11,357 nucleotides of DNA from JAFGCR01 sp964538225 (GCA_964538225.1 CAZIDW010000042.1:1-11357); one strand, 5' to 3'. Counted from the first letter of the stretch, positions 1 to 7,225 are shown. The notes: a model not told the origin generated them from the letters alone. Translations and numbers: made by a program.

Positions 1-273
1 AGTGAAATATTTTGTGTTGAATTCAGAATCTTTCGGTTTGTAACGGCTCATTCGAAGCACGCTCCCCCCGCGGTTGTAGATATAATCCGCGTAGGTGAAA
101 TCAAACTCAACGGTTTTCGGATGTTCCGAAAAGATGGTCTTGGTGCCTTCGTTGAAGCCGACAACACGCCACCCCTCTTTTAAAAACGATTTGGCAATCG
201 AACTGATGACCGAATTGATCCCGGGGGCCGGCCCGCCACTGCACAGGATGGCAACCGTTTTCCTATTTTCCAT
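1..273 (-). CDS. pfkA: 6-phosphofructokinase, N-terminal part (cut by window edge)
   Basis: This encodes the first 91 residues of a phosphofructokinase, the enzyme that phosphorylates fructose 6-phosphate to fructose 1,6-bisphosphate in the cytoplasm; the rest lies beyond position 1. The start is ATG at 273-271. Near the N-terminus is the glycine-rich phosphate-binding loop SGGPAPGIN (residues 12-20), matching the family pattern GGDAPGMN. The motif NRGGSVLRMSRY (67-78) matches the family's GGTxLGSSR loop. The Asp of the usual GGD triplet is Pro here, a form I associate with pyrophosphate-dependent or atypical PFKs, but the phosphoryl-donor residues lie outside the window, so ATP versus PPi is undecided. 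It is the last gene seen of a same-strand fba-gap-pfk series, 86 nt after gap. No Shine-Dalgarno sequence precedes the ATG. Confidence 0.88.
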   Translation of the reverse strand, partial: MENRKTVAILCSGGPAPGINSVISSIAKSFLKEGWRVVGFNEGTKTIFSEHPKTVEFDFTYADYIYNRGGSVLRMSRYKPKDSEFNTKYFT

Positions 274-359
274 GAATTACAAATTTTAAATTTTAAATAA
301 CAAATTACCATTTCAGAATATCATTAAATTAAAATTGGTAATTTAAAATTAATCATTGG
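274..359. repeat. AT-rich intergenic spacer, family shared with 1362-1455
   Basis: This gap-pfk spacer consists almost wholly of A and T, with repeats of the type AAATTTTAAATTTTAAAT next to the pfk start (281-298) and AAAATTGGTAATTTAAAATT at the gap stop side (331-350). The same two blocks occur in the same order in the spacer between fba and gap, so the two are related copies. AAATTTTAAATTT-type runs are also self-complementary. No promoter or terminator with a GC stem is visible. Confidence 0.7.
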
Positions 360-1361
360 TTATTTGCTAAGAAGCTCCATCATATTCACCAATCGGTTCG
401 CGTATCCCCACTCATTATCGTACCACAGCAGTATTTTAAGCGTCCTGTCGCCAATGACCTGTGTTAGACCGGTATCCAGAATGCTGGAATGAGGATTGGT
501 CTTGAAATCGATGGATACCAGCGGGTCGTCGCAGTAATCAATGATCGGTTCATAATAAGGATCCCGGGCAATGCCACGGAAATATTCATTAAATTCGTCT
601 TTATCAACCGATTTTTCCAGTTGCAGAACCACATCACAAACCGAGCTGGTAGCGATGGGTACCCGGTAAGCCATTCCATCCAACTTACCTTCCAGTTCCG
701 GAATGATTTTGGCAGTCGCCCGAACCGCCCCGGTGGTTGTCGGAATAACACTCATCACTGCGCTGCGGGCGCGCCTTAAGTCCCGGTTCGCGTTATCCAA
801 TAAGTTCTGGGAATGGGTAAACGAATGGATAGAAGAAACCGAAGCGGATTCGATACCCCATTTTTCATGGATCAGTTTAATTGGCGGGGCGATACAATTC
901 GTCGTACAGCTGGCATTAGAAATTACATTGTGTTCAGGTTTTAAATTTTTTTCATTCACACCCAACACGAAGGTCGGTGTATCATCCTTCATCGGCGCGG
1001 ACACCAGCACTTTTTTAGCGCCGCCCACCAGATGGCGGGACGCGATATCATATGTTTTTGCCTTACCGGTGCATTCCAGCACAATGTCGACTTCGTGGTC
1101 TTTCCAGGACACTTCGCTGGCGTCTTTGGTGGCAATGCATTTTACCTCCTTATCATCCACCACAATCGTATCGTCGCCCCTGGCATAGATGTTGTTATCG
1201 ATTTTTCCATGAACGGAATCATATTTTAAAAGATGGGCGCGCATCTGCGCGTCTTCACTGCGCGCGTTGATGGCGACCACCTCGACATTCGGGTTCAGGA
1301 GGGATAAACGATGCACGATTCGGCCGATCCGGCCATAGCCGTTAAGACCTATTCTGAGCAT
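360..1361 (-). CDS. gap: Glyceraldehyde-3-phosphate dehydrogenase, probably NADP-preferring
   Basis: This is a full-length (333 aa) phosphorylating GAPDH of central glycolysis/gluconeogenesis. The N-terminal Rossmann motif GLNGYGRIGR (5-14) opens the cofactor domain. The catalytic site SNASCTTNC has nucleophile Cys152, and the partner His is His179 in SSIHSFTHSQ. The C-terminal WYDNEWGY signature is intact. Two cofactor positions are atypical. The Asp that normally binds the adenosine ribose of NAD is Ala33 (INARSED), and the Leu-Pro pair at the second site is Asn190-Ala191 (LLDNANRDLRRAR). The same two sites are altered (Asp32 to Ala, Leu187 to Asn) in Bacillus GapB, which prefers NADP, so I infer NADP or dual use. 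The ATG at 1361 is preceded directly by an AATTTTAAA-type repeat, with no ribosome binding site. It lies 94 nt after fba. Confidence 0.96.
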   Translation of the reverse strand: MLRIGLNGYGRIGRIVHRLSLLNPNVEVVAINARSEDAQMRAHLLKYDSVHGKIDNNIYARGDDTIVVDDKEVKCIATKDASEVSWKDHEVDIVLECTGKAKTYDIASRHLVGGAKKVLVSAPMKDDTPTFVLGVNEKNLKPEHNVISNASCTTNCIAPPIKLIHEKWGIESASVSSIHSFTHSQNLLDNANRDLRRARSAVMSVIPTTTGAVRATAKIIPELEGKLDGMAYRVPIATSSVCDVVLQLEKSVDKDEFNEYFRGIARDPYYEPIIDYCDDPLVSIDFKTNPHSSILDTGLTQVIGDRTLKILLWYDNEWGYANRLVNMMELLSK

Positions 1362-1455
1362 AATTTTAAATTTTAAATTTTAAATAAAAAATTAACATTT
1401 GATGGAGGCCAACATAAATTAAAATTTAAAATTGGTCATTTAAAATTGGTCATTC
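1362..1455. repeat. AT-rich intergenic spacer with 14-bp tandem repeat
   Basis: The fba-gap spacer holds two perfect tandem copies of TAAAATTGGTCATT (1427-1440 and 1441-1454) abutting the fba stop codon. An AATTTTAAATTTTAAATTTT run (1362-1381) touches the gap start codon. Both blocks resemble those in the 274-359 spacer. A short non-AT segment (1401-1413) interrupts them. No GC-rich hairpin terminator is present, consistent with read-through from fba into gap. Confidence 0.7.
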
Positions 1456-2385
1456 TTAAAGAGTGTTCACATTCCCCATAATATCCAGCTTGTGCATCAC
1501 CATCTCCTTAATCGCCTCCCGGGCTGGGCCTAGATACTTGCGCGGGTCGAAATTAGAAGGATTATCCACAAATTCCTTGCGGATCGTACCGGTCATAGCC
1601 AGCCGCAGGTCTGTATCAATATTTACCTTACACACGCCCATTTTAGCGGCCCTGGAAATCATTGCTTCCGGAACCCCTTTGGCGCCGGGGATGTCTCCGC
1701 CATACTGGTTGCACAGTTCAACAAATTCCGGGATGACCGTTGAAGCGCCATGCAAAACGAGCGGATAGCCACCCGGCAATTTACTGCTGATGACCTCCAG
1801 GCGCTCAAAGTCCAGCTTCGGATCCCCTTTAAACTTAAAGGCGCCGTGGCTGGTGCCGATGGCGACGGCCAATGAATCCACGCCTGTCCGTTCCACAAAC
1901 TCGGCGGCTTGGTCCGGATCGGTATAAGACCCTTCGCCGGAAGCGACTTTTACATCATCTTCCACGCCTTCGAGCTTACCCAATTCGGCCTCCACCACGA
2001 CTCCGTGGGCATGCGCATAATCTACCACTTCTTTCGTCAGGCGCACGTTTTCCTCAAATTCATGATGCGAGCCGTCGATCATCACACTGGTGAATCCGCC
2101 ATCCACGCATTGTTTGCAGATTTCAAAATCCGCCCCATGATCCAGATGCATGGCGATAGGAATCTCAGGATGCTCCTCCACGGCGGCCTCGATCAGCTTG
2201 CGCAGGTAAATAGGATTAGCGTATTGGCGCGCCCCTTTCGAAACCTGCAGGATGACCGCGCATTTTTTATCTGCCACGCCGCCGATAATGCCCTGGATGA
2301 GTTCCATATTGTTCACATTAAAAGCGCCGATGGCGTAACCGCCTTCGTACGCCTTTTTAAACATCTCTTTGGTATCAACTAGCAT
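1456..2385 (-). CDS. fba: Class II (zinc) fructose-bisphosphate aldolase
   Basis: A 309-residue class II aldolase that interconverts fructose 1,6-bisphosphate with glyceraldehyde 3-phosphate and dihydroxyacetone phosphate in the cytoplasm. The first family signature is MHLDHG (79-84), giving catalytic Asp82 and zinc ligand His83. EAELG (132-136) follows, with Glu134 as the usual second-sphere/zinc-region residue. Zinc ligands His180 (GTSHGAFKF) and His212 (VLHGAS) are present, as is the phosphate-binding stretch NIDTDLR (255-261). Length and motif order fit a complete enzyme of the class IIB/Thermus-Bacillus type rather than the longer E. coli FbaA type. It heads the glycolytic trio with gap and pfk downstream. 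The ATG at 2385 is immediately preceded by four 7-bp repeats and has no Shine-Dalgarno sequence. Confidence 0.96.
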   Translation of the reverse strand: MLVDTKEMFKKAYEGGYAIGAFNVNNMELIQGIIGGVADKKCAVILQVSKGARQYANPIYLRKLIEAAVEEHPEIPIAMHLDHGADFEICKQCVDGGFTSVMIDGSHHEFEENVRLTKEVVDYAHAHGVVVEAELGKLEGVEDDVKVASGEGSYTDPDQAAEFVERTGVDSLAVAIGTSHGAFKFKGDPKLDFERLEVISSKLPGGYPLVLHGASTVIPEFVELCNQYGGDIPGAKGVPEAMISRAAKMGVCKVNIDTDLRLAMTGTIRKEFVDNPSNFDPRKYLGPAREAIKEMVMHKLDIMGNVNTL

Positions 2386-2413
2386 AGATTAAAGATTTAA
2401 GATTAGAGATTAA
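2386..2413. repeat. Four tandem heptamers abutting the fba start codon
   Basis: Read on the plus strand, positions 2386-2413 are AGATTAA, AGATTTA, AGATTAG and AGATTAA, i.e. four 7-bp units with a partial fifth. They end exactly at the fba ATG. Further out, AGATCAG and AAATCAG (2426-2439) look like decayed relatives of the unit. On the fba mRNA this would give a leader made of UUAAUCU repeats where a ribosome binding site would normally sit. Confidence 0.75.
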
Positions 2414-2446
2414 AGAGTCGAAAAAGATCAGAAATCAGACATAAAA

Positions 2447-3631
2447 TTATTTCTTTTCACCGCCCTCAAGAGGCATTTCGGTTTGTTCGGGAGGAGGTTC
2501 GTTTTCAGGCTTTTCCTCTTCAGCTGGCTTCTCCTCCTCTTTCTGAGGTTCAACAGATGTTTCCTGGGGCTTTGGCTCTTCCGCCGGAGCCTCAGGTTCT
2601 GGAGCGGGTTCCTCAGGTGTTTCCGGTGCCGGTTCTTCTGCAGGCTTTTCCTCCTTCGGCGTTTCGGCGGGCGCCCCTTCAGGCTCTGGTTTCTCCTCCT
2701 CTTTCGGAGGTTCAACAGATGTTTCCTGGGGCTTTGGCTCTTCCGCCGGGGCCTCAGGTTCTGGAGCGGGTTCCTCAGGTGTTTCCGGTGTCGGTTCTTC
2801 TGCGGGAGAGTCCTCCACTGGTTTTTCTTCATCCGAAGACGCCTCAGAAGGTGGCTTTACAGCACTCCCTTGCGGTTCTGCTGTGTCATCGGATTTAGCC
2901 TCTTCCGCTTTTGGTTCTTCTGCGGGGGTTTCAGGTGCTGATTCCGGAACCGATTTTTCAACCTCTGGCATTGGTGTAACAGGAGGGGGTTCCTGGGCAC
3001 TGGGTTCTGCCGGTTCCGCGGCAGGATTTACTACAGGGGTCTCGGTTACCTCAGGCTGGGCCGCAGCCGCCGGCTGATTCCCTTTATCAAAAGAAACATC
3101 CACCACTTCTTTGGCGCCTTCTTCGTCCAGCTCGAAATATTCTTCGGCTTTGAATTTGAAAGCCTGAGCGATGATCTTGGCTGGGAATTGCTGGACTTTA
3201 GTATTGAAATCACGAACCACGCTGTTGTAAAAACGGCGGGCGGACTGGATTTTGTCCTCGGTATCCACCAGTTCGTTCTGGAGCTGGAGGAAATTTTCAT
3301 TCGCCTTTAAATCAGGATAATTCTCCGCCACGGCGAATAAAGATTTCAACGCGTTGCTCAGCATATCTTCCGCCTGGCTCTGATCCTTGATATTTGTGGC
3401 GTTAATCGCCTGGGCACGCGCCGTAGTCACTTTGGTTAAAACCCCTTCTTCGTGGGCGGCGTAGCCTTTCACCGTTTCTACGATGTTGGGGATTAAGTTG
3501 TATCGGCGTTTCAGTTGTACGTCGATATCCGACCAAGCTTCCTTTACACGGTTGCGGAGCTTGATCATTCCGTTGTAGGCCAATATTACATAAAGTAGAA
3601 TGGCGACAACAATAACAATCAGTAATGTCAT
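2447..3631 (-). CDS. lemA: LemA-family membrane protein with long Pro/Glu-rich repeat tail
   Basis: Residues 1-182 form a standard LemA domain: an N-terminal transmembrane helix (about 2-19), then a helical bundle with the hallmark segments KRRYNLIPNIVETVKGYAAH (41-60), LFAVAENYPDLKAN (98-111) and SARRFYNSVVRDFN (130-143). LemA proteins normally stop near here, at about 185 residues. This one continues for about 212 residues of low-complexity sequence dominated by Pro, Glu, Ala, Lys and Thr. Inside the tail a 54-residue unit is duplicated (from residues 276 and 330). The molecular role of LemA is not settled; it is a membrane-anchored helical protein. The tail has no hydrophobic segment and is probably extended and disordered. 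The ATG at 3631 gives the correct LemA N-terminus; no Shine-Dalgarno sequence is present. Neighbours are the caspase-like gene (115 nt upstream) and fba downstream. Confidence 0.92.
   Translation of the reverse strand: MTLLIVIVVAILLYVILAYNGMIKLRNRVKEAWSDIDVQLKRRYNLIPNIVETVKGYAAHEEGVLTKVTTARAQAINATNIKDQSQAEDMLSNALKSLFAVAENYPDLKANENFLQLQNELVDTEDKIQSARRFYNSVVRDFNTKVQQFPAKIIAQAFKFKAEEYFELDEEGAKEVVDVSFDKGNQPAAAAQPEVTETPVVNPAAEPAEPSAQEPPPVTPMPEVEKSVPESAPETPAEEPKAEEAKSDDTAEPQGSAVKPPSEASSDEEKPVEDSPAEEPTPETPEEPAPEPEAPAEEPKPQETSVEPPKEEEKPEPEGAPAETPKEEKPAEEPAPETPEEPAPEPEAPAEEPKPQETSVEPQKEEEKPAEEEKPENEPPPEQTEMPLEGGEKK
2529..2644 (-). repeat. Copy A of 116-bp direct repeat in the lemA tail
   Basis: Positions 2529-2644 match 2691-2806 with four mismatches in 116 bases. 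The offset is 162 bp, exactly 54 codons, so the reading frame is kept. By my reading two of the four differences change an amino acid (Gln/Pro and Ala/Thr). This is a recent in-frame duplication, not merely compositional similarity. Confidence 0.9.
2691..2806 (-). repeat. Copy B of 116-bp direct repeat in the lemA tail
   Basis: Partner of 2529-2644. It encodes the more N-terminal copy of the 54-residue Pro/Glu-rich unit (from about residue 276). Between the copies lies a linker of related but less conserved Glu/Pro/Lys-rich sequence. Confidence 0.9.
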
Positions 3632-3746
3632 AATCGTTTAGATTAGTGGAAATATACAGAATCAATCTAGCAAAAAAAACCGCATTTCGCCAAAGAAAAA
3701 GTCGTCAAGTTGTCGACCGTTTATCAATAGTGTTTTGTAGTGACCT

Positions 3747-4445
3747 TTATTCTTTTTTTAAAACAGGAGCCGGTGTTCGACCTGAATATTTCCGATAAGC
3801 CTGTTTTTCATCATCCCAGCGCCAGTAAACGATTTTTGCGGCCACCGAACGGATGGTATTGATCATCCGCTGGACTTCTTTGATGTTGTCCAGATCCAAT
3901 GTGGGAAGCTGATGGTAAAAAATCGTCCAGGAAACAAGCGCGTCATCCCATTGAACCGCTTCATCTTCAGTGGCGAACAAATAAGCTGGTGGTTTTACCC
4001 CTTCATAATCCTGATGGTTTCTGGTGATATAAGCCGTCAGTTTTTGGCCCGCGGCATTGCACGCGGAAAGCACCAAAATCACCTTGCCGTCATAAGCGGG
4101 CATGGATTCGCACAAGGGTGCAAGCTGGTCAAATAATTCTTTCCAGCTTATGTTGTCTTTTCCGACTTCCAGACCGTCTTTATCCCCATGCGCCCCAAGA
4201 TGCACACACAAGGGCGCGCCCGCGCGCTCATTTTCATCATGCTCCTCATCGATGGCCGCCACATAATCCAGGGTGTCTTTTAGCTCCTCTTTGGAACGGA
4301 CGATCATGGATGCCACTTCATGGCCGAACAGTTTGCAGATTTTTTCAATCGCCCCAGCTTCTGAACGGCCCTGTAAAAGATCCATGGCATTCGGGGATTC
4401 CACCAAAAACAAACGCAGTGAATTATCAGTCTCTTTATCCTCCAT
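3747..4445 (-). CDS. Small caspase/CHAT-like (clan CD) cysteine peptidase-fold protein
   Basis: A 232-residue soluble protein with no signal peptide or membrane segment. Its layout fits the caspase-hemoglobinase fold. A hydrophobic strand ends in a His-Gly motif, PLCVHLGAHGDKDG (78-91, candidate His86). The WKEL helix (101-104) follows, and a second strand ends in Ala-Cys, KVILVLSACN (121-130, candidate Cys129). The downstream stretch YLFATEDEAVQWDDALVSW (155-173) plus FYHQL resembles the helix after the catalytic Cys in CHAT domains, where an FY..L pattern is common. The family call is from motif reading only; proteolytic activity is inferred and substrates are unknown. The protein is almost only the domain, with no fused sensor or repeat module. 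It lies 41 nt after the epimerase gene and 115 nt before lemA. A TACAATAAGC element sits 17 nt upstream of its ATG; no ribosome binding site is present. Confidence 0.72.
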   Translation of the reverse strand: MEDKETDNSLRLFLVESPNAMDLLQGRSEAGAIEKICKLFGHEVASMIVRSKEELKDTLDYVAAIDEEHDENERAGAPLCVHLGAHGDKDGLEVGKDNISWKELFDQLAPLCESMPAYDGKVILVLSACNAAGQKLTAYITRNHQDYEGVKPPAYLFATEDEAVQWDDALVSWTIFYHQLPTLDLDNIKEVQRMINTIRSVAAKIVYWRWDDEKQAYRKYSGRTPAPVLKKE

Positions 4446-4462
4446 AGGATGAGATTAAAGGC

Positions 4463-4472
4463 GCTTATTGTA
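4463..4472 (-). promoter_or_regulatory. Candidate -10 element TACAATAAGC upstream of the caspase-like gene
   Basis: Read on the minus strand, TACAATAAGC occupies 4472-4463. The first six bases match the sigma70 -10 consensus TATAAT at 5 of 6 positions. The identical 10-mer occurs at 7249-7240 in front of the surface-protein gene. No convincing -35 box is found at 16-18 bp. A transcript starting about 7 nt after the box would have a leader of only about a dozen bases. Confidence 0.4.
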
Positions 4473-4486
4473 GCACAACTGTTTTT

Positions 4487-5449
4487 TTACCGGAATCGGT
4501 CCGAACTCGTTTCCCGGACTTTCTCCAGCTTCAGACTTTCCACCTGTTCTTTGATGCCGGTTTCCAGCCGTACGGTCGGTTCGTAGCCCAATATGTCCCG
4601 GATTTTTGAAATGTCAGCGTATTGTCCCTGCACATAATCCTCTTTTACCGGATTTTCGATGTGTTTGGGTTCGATACTTTTGCCGAACGCCTTGTTGAGT
4701 GCGTCCACAATCTCATTTACCGACGTGGCCTGACCAGTGCCGATGTTAAACACCTCCGCCCCCAGCTTTTTATCGGCTTCAATGGCCAGCGTCAACCCCT
4801 GTACCACATCACGCACATTGGTAAAATCACGGGTTTGCGTGCCGTCGCCATAGATCACCGGCGCCTTGCCGCGCGCAATATCCCAGCAGAACTGCGAGAT
4901 CAGGTTGGCATAAACCCCTTTCGCCTCCTCATTAGGCCCGTACACGCTCATAAACCGGAAACCGAGGATATCCATTTCCGGATACACCTTGTTGTAACAG
5001 CGGGCACAGTGTTCATACGTCCTTTTGGTCACCGCGTAGTGGTTGATGGGTGTCACCTTCTGGTCTTCCACAAGCGGCAGAGGGTTGTTGCCGTAAAGGG
5101 AAGACGTCGAGGCGTACAGAAACTTTTTGACCCCATTTGTGCGCGCCCAGTCCAATGTCGTAACAAACGACTGGATGGAATTCACATACCCATCCACAAA
5201 CCCGTCCCCCATAAACATCGGCGCGCTACTCGTCCCGGCCAGATGCACCACATAATCCACAGGCCCCGCTTGGTCCAGATCCTCTTTTCTGCAGGCGTCG
5301 CCTTTAACAAACCGGATGTCCGGCAACAGGTTCGTTTTATCGCCCAGAAACAGGTTGTCCAGAGCAACCATTTCGTATTCCTCTTTGTTCAGGTTGCAGA
5401 GATTGGAGCCGATGAAACCGGCGCCGCCGGTGACCAGGATGCGCTTCAT
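4487..5449 (-). CDS. NAD-dependent sugar-nucleotide epimerase/dehydratase (extended SDR)
   Basis: A 320-residue extended short-chain dehydrogenase of the GalE/RmlB-like group, which acts on NDP-sugars in the cytoplasm to supply precursors for surface polysaccharide or peptidoglycan-linked sugars. The Rossmann motif is TGGAGFIG (7-14). The Ser/Thr region of the active site is YASTSSLYG (112-120). The catalytic Tyr-x-x-x-Lys is Tyr138-Lys142 (YAVTK). The substrate-binding stretch GDGTQTRDFTNVRDV (201-215) is the hallmark of NDP-sugar epimerases. Substrate cannot be read from the sequence. I prefer the ATG at 5449 over an in-frame TTG at 5455, because MKRILVTGG is the usual start. The loop after GFIGSN is a residue or two shorter than usual. 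It lies 58 nt after the surface-protein gene stop and 41 nt before the caspase-like gene, so co-transcription is likely. Confidence 0.88.
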   Translation of the reverse strand: MKRILVTGGAGFIGSNLCNLNKEEYEMVALDNLFLGDKTNLLPDIRFVKGDACRKEDLDQAGPVDYVVHLAGTSSAPMFMGDGFVDGYVNSIQSFVTTLDWARTNGVKKFLYASTSSLYGNNPLPLVEDQKVTPINHYAVTKRTYEHCARCYNKVYPEMDILGFRFMSVYGPNEEAKGVYANLISQFCWDIARGKAPVIYGDGTQTRDFTNVRDVVQGLTLAIEADKKLGAEVFNIGTGQATSVNEIVDALNKAFGKSIEPKHIENPVKEDYVQGQYADISKIRDILGYEPTVRLETGIKEQVESLKLEKVRETSSDRFR

Positions 5450-5506
5450 AGCCAAAAGGGTTAATCAACGGATTCAGCTTACCGATTGATAAGTGATTTT
5501 TCAAAT

Positions 5507-7225
5507 CTAATACGACCAGATGACCGTGGGCAGGGCGTTTAATTTCAGCAGATAGCCGTTGGTAAAATCCGCGGAACTGGTGGCCGAAACCGCGGGCGGG
5601 TCGCCCGGGGTGAAGTTCGGGTACCAATGCGAGTCGGCGGAACGGTCGGTCCACACGATATTCCGGTCGGGCAAACTGCTGGCTTCAGCGGCAAAGTCTG
5701 TTGCCAAACCGAATAGCTCGTTTCCCAGCCCGCTGTTATGGATTTTGCCGGTGGTGGGCACAGTGCCGCCGATGTTCAGCTTGGCGTTGTCGTCCCCCGT
5801 GGCCAGCCGGACAGACAGCTTATCGCCCGTACTGCCGCCCATGATATTGAAACGCAGGCGGTAAGTGTTGGTCTCTTCTGCCCATACTTTTTCCTCCTGG
5901 GTGAATGACAGGATCAGCTTGCTGTTGGCCGCCACCCCTCCGTTGCAGTCCATACCGGTTCCCGCGCCGTTCTGCGCGGTGTGGGCGAAGCATGAACTGG
6001 CGCCCGCGTCCCACATCAGATATGCCTTGCCCGTGCTTGCCGCGCCGCCCGTACTGAGCAGGGAATTGTTACGGAATACCTGCACCTGGTCCACGGTGGT
6101 CAGACCATGCTGCGTGACGTTAAACACCAGCCGCCCGATGCCGATATCCGAAGCGGATGAGATGGAAAATTCATACACGTCATTACTGCCGTTCATGAGC
6201 ACGCGTTCCGTGTCGCTGATCAGCGCAAAGCCGGGCGCGCCGCTGCGTACCACGAATTCCCGTATATCATTCGCCGAGACCTGCAGGGCCAGGGAATGGT
6301 CCACCGCGGACGAGATTTGGCCCACGGCTTCGAACGTGCTGGCATCGTTGCCAATGGTCATCAGGCCGATACGGAACGTCTGGCCGGAATAGTCCTGGTT
6401 GAATTGTTTCGGGTCGAGCACATCGACCAGCACCTCCAGACCAGCGGTCGAGCGCTTGGGCACATAAAAATCCAGGCTTGAAAACGTGGCTTTCCCGTCA
6501 ATCAGCATCGCCTCCTGGTAGTGGAGGTTGCCGAACCTGTCCGGGTAGCGAACATACACCCGCCGGATGACATCCGTGCCTTCGTTCGGGTCCGCTTCAA
6601 ATCCGTCCCCTTCCGTGTCGTTCACCACGCTGAGCCGCCGCACCACCCACGGCTCCGGCCCCGCCCGGAATTCATAGTGCGCGATGCTCTGCAGGCCTTT
6701 GGGGATCACCGTGCCGCCCTCCGCCTCATCGCCATCGTCGTCATCATCGACCGACACAGTGGTTTTCAGTACATTGGTGGGCGTGATGCCGGCTTCCTCA
6801 TCCTGTATATTGAGCAGGCTGCGGGTGCTGATGCGCCGGATGAGCTTGCCGTTTTGATTGGCCCGCAGTTCGATTTTAAAGTTGTCGTTATCCGCAAACT
6901 CATACCGGCTGAAAAAATCATCCGGCACTGTCCAGTCAAAGGTATAAATCCCATCCTCCGCTGGTTGGGTAAGGTAGGCGATGCGGGCGCGCTGCCAGGT
7001 GTTCCGCTCCGCGAGACGCACCGTGATGCCGTGCCGGTCGTCCGGAATAAAATTATGGGCTTTCCATTGTATTTCAATCGTTTCGCCCACCTGGTAACTC
7101 TGCCGTTCCTGGGGCGCCAGGATTTCGAAAAACGCGAAATCATCATCCGCCTGCACTGCAGGCATCCACAAAGCCGCCAGTCCGAAAACTATTAAAAAAG
7201 AAGTCAGTTTTTTAAGCATAATCAT
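5507..7225 (-). CDS. Secreted beta-rich surface protein (Kre9/KNH-like N-terminal domain)
   Basis: A 572-residue exported protein of unproven function. Residues 1-26 form a signal peptide: Lys5-Lys6, a hydrophobic core, then PAVQA before an acidic start, with cleavage probably after Ala26. Residues 33-120 resemble the Ser-Thr-rich Kre9/KNH-type beta-sandwich (FEILAPQERQSYQVGETIEI, then a conserved QWKA). An Asp run (160-164) links to further beta-rich regions. A Cys pair (Cys412, Cys427) could form a disulfide. The C-terminus has an IVWTDRSADSH...SADFTNGYLL pattern, like endings I associate with CPR surface proteins (from memory, not checked). No LPxTG signal or C-terminal membrane anchor is present. 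The frame is open upstream to 7318, but that part crosses the terminator; the ATG at 7225 gives a clean signal peptide. The stop is TAG, the only non-TAA stop here. Confidence 0.75.
   Translation of the reverse strand: MIMLKKLTSFLIVFGLAALWMPAVQADDDFAFFEILAPQERQSYQVGETIEIQWKAHNFIPDDRHGITVRLAERNTWQRARIAYLTQPAEDGIYTFDWTVPDDFFSRYEFADNDNFKIELRANQNGKLIRRISTRSLLNIQDEEAGITPTNVLKTTVSVDDDDDGDEAEGGTVIPKGLQSIAHYEFRAGPEPWVVRRLSVVNDTEGDGFEADPNEGTDVIRRVYVRYPDRFGNLHYQEAMLIDGKATFSSLDFYVPKRSTAGLEVLVDVLDPKQFNQDYSGQTFRIGLMTIGNDASTFEAVGQISSAVDHSLALQVSANDIREFVVRSGAPGFALISDTERVLMNGSNDVYEFSISSASDIGIGRLVFNVTQHGLTTVDQVQVFRNNSLLSTGGAASTGKAYLMWDAGASSCFAHTAQNGAGTGMDCNGGVAANSKLILSFTQEEKVWAEETNTYRLRFNIMGGSTGDKLSVRLATGDDNAKLNIGGTVPTTGKIHNSGLGNELFGLATDFAAEASSLPDRNIVWTDRSADSHWYPNFTPGDPPAVSATSSADFTNGYLLKLNALPTVIWSY

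Noticed and set aside
1404..1408. GGAGG in the fba-gap spacer that looks like a ribosome binding site
   Set aside because: It is on the plus strand while the flanking genes are on the minus strand, and no plus-strand start codon with a sensible frame follows.
2428..2941. Long open frames on both strands overlapping the lemA tail (Arg/Pro-rich and Phe/Arg-rich)
   Set aside because: They are shadows caused by the low-complexity, stop-poor Pro/Glu coding sequence; only the LemA frame joins a recognisable domain.
5450..5455. TTG start two codons upstream of the epimerase ATG
   Set aside because: ATG at 5449 gives the standard distance to the TGGAGFIG motif and there is no RBS favouring TTG.
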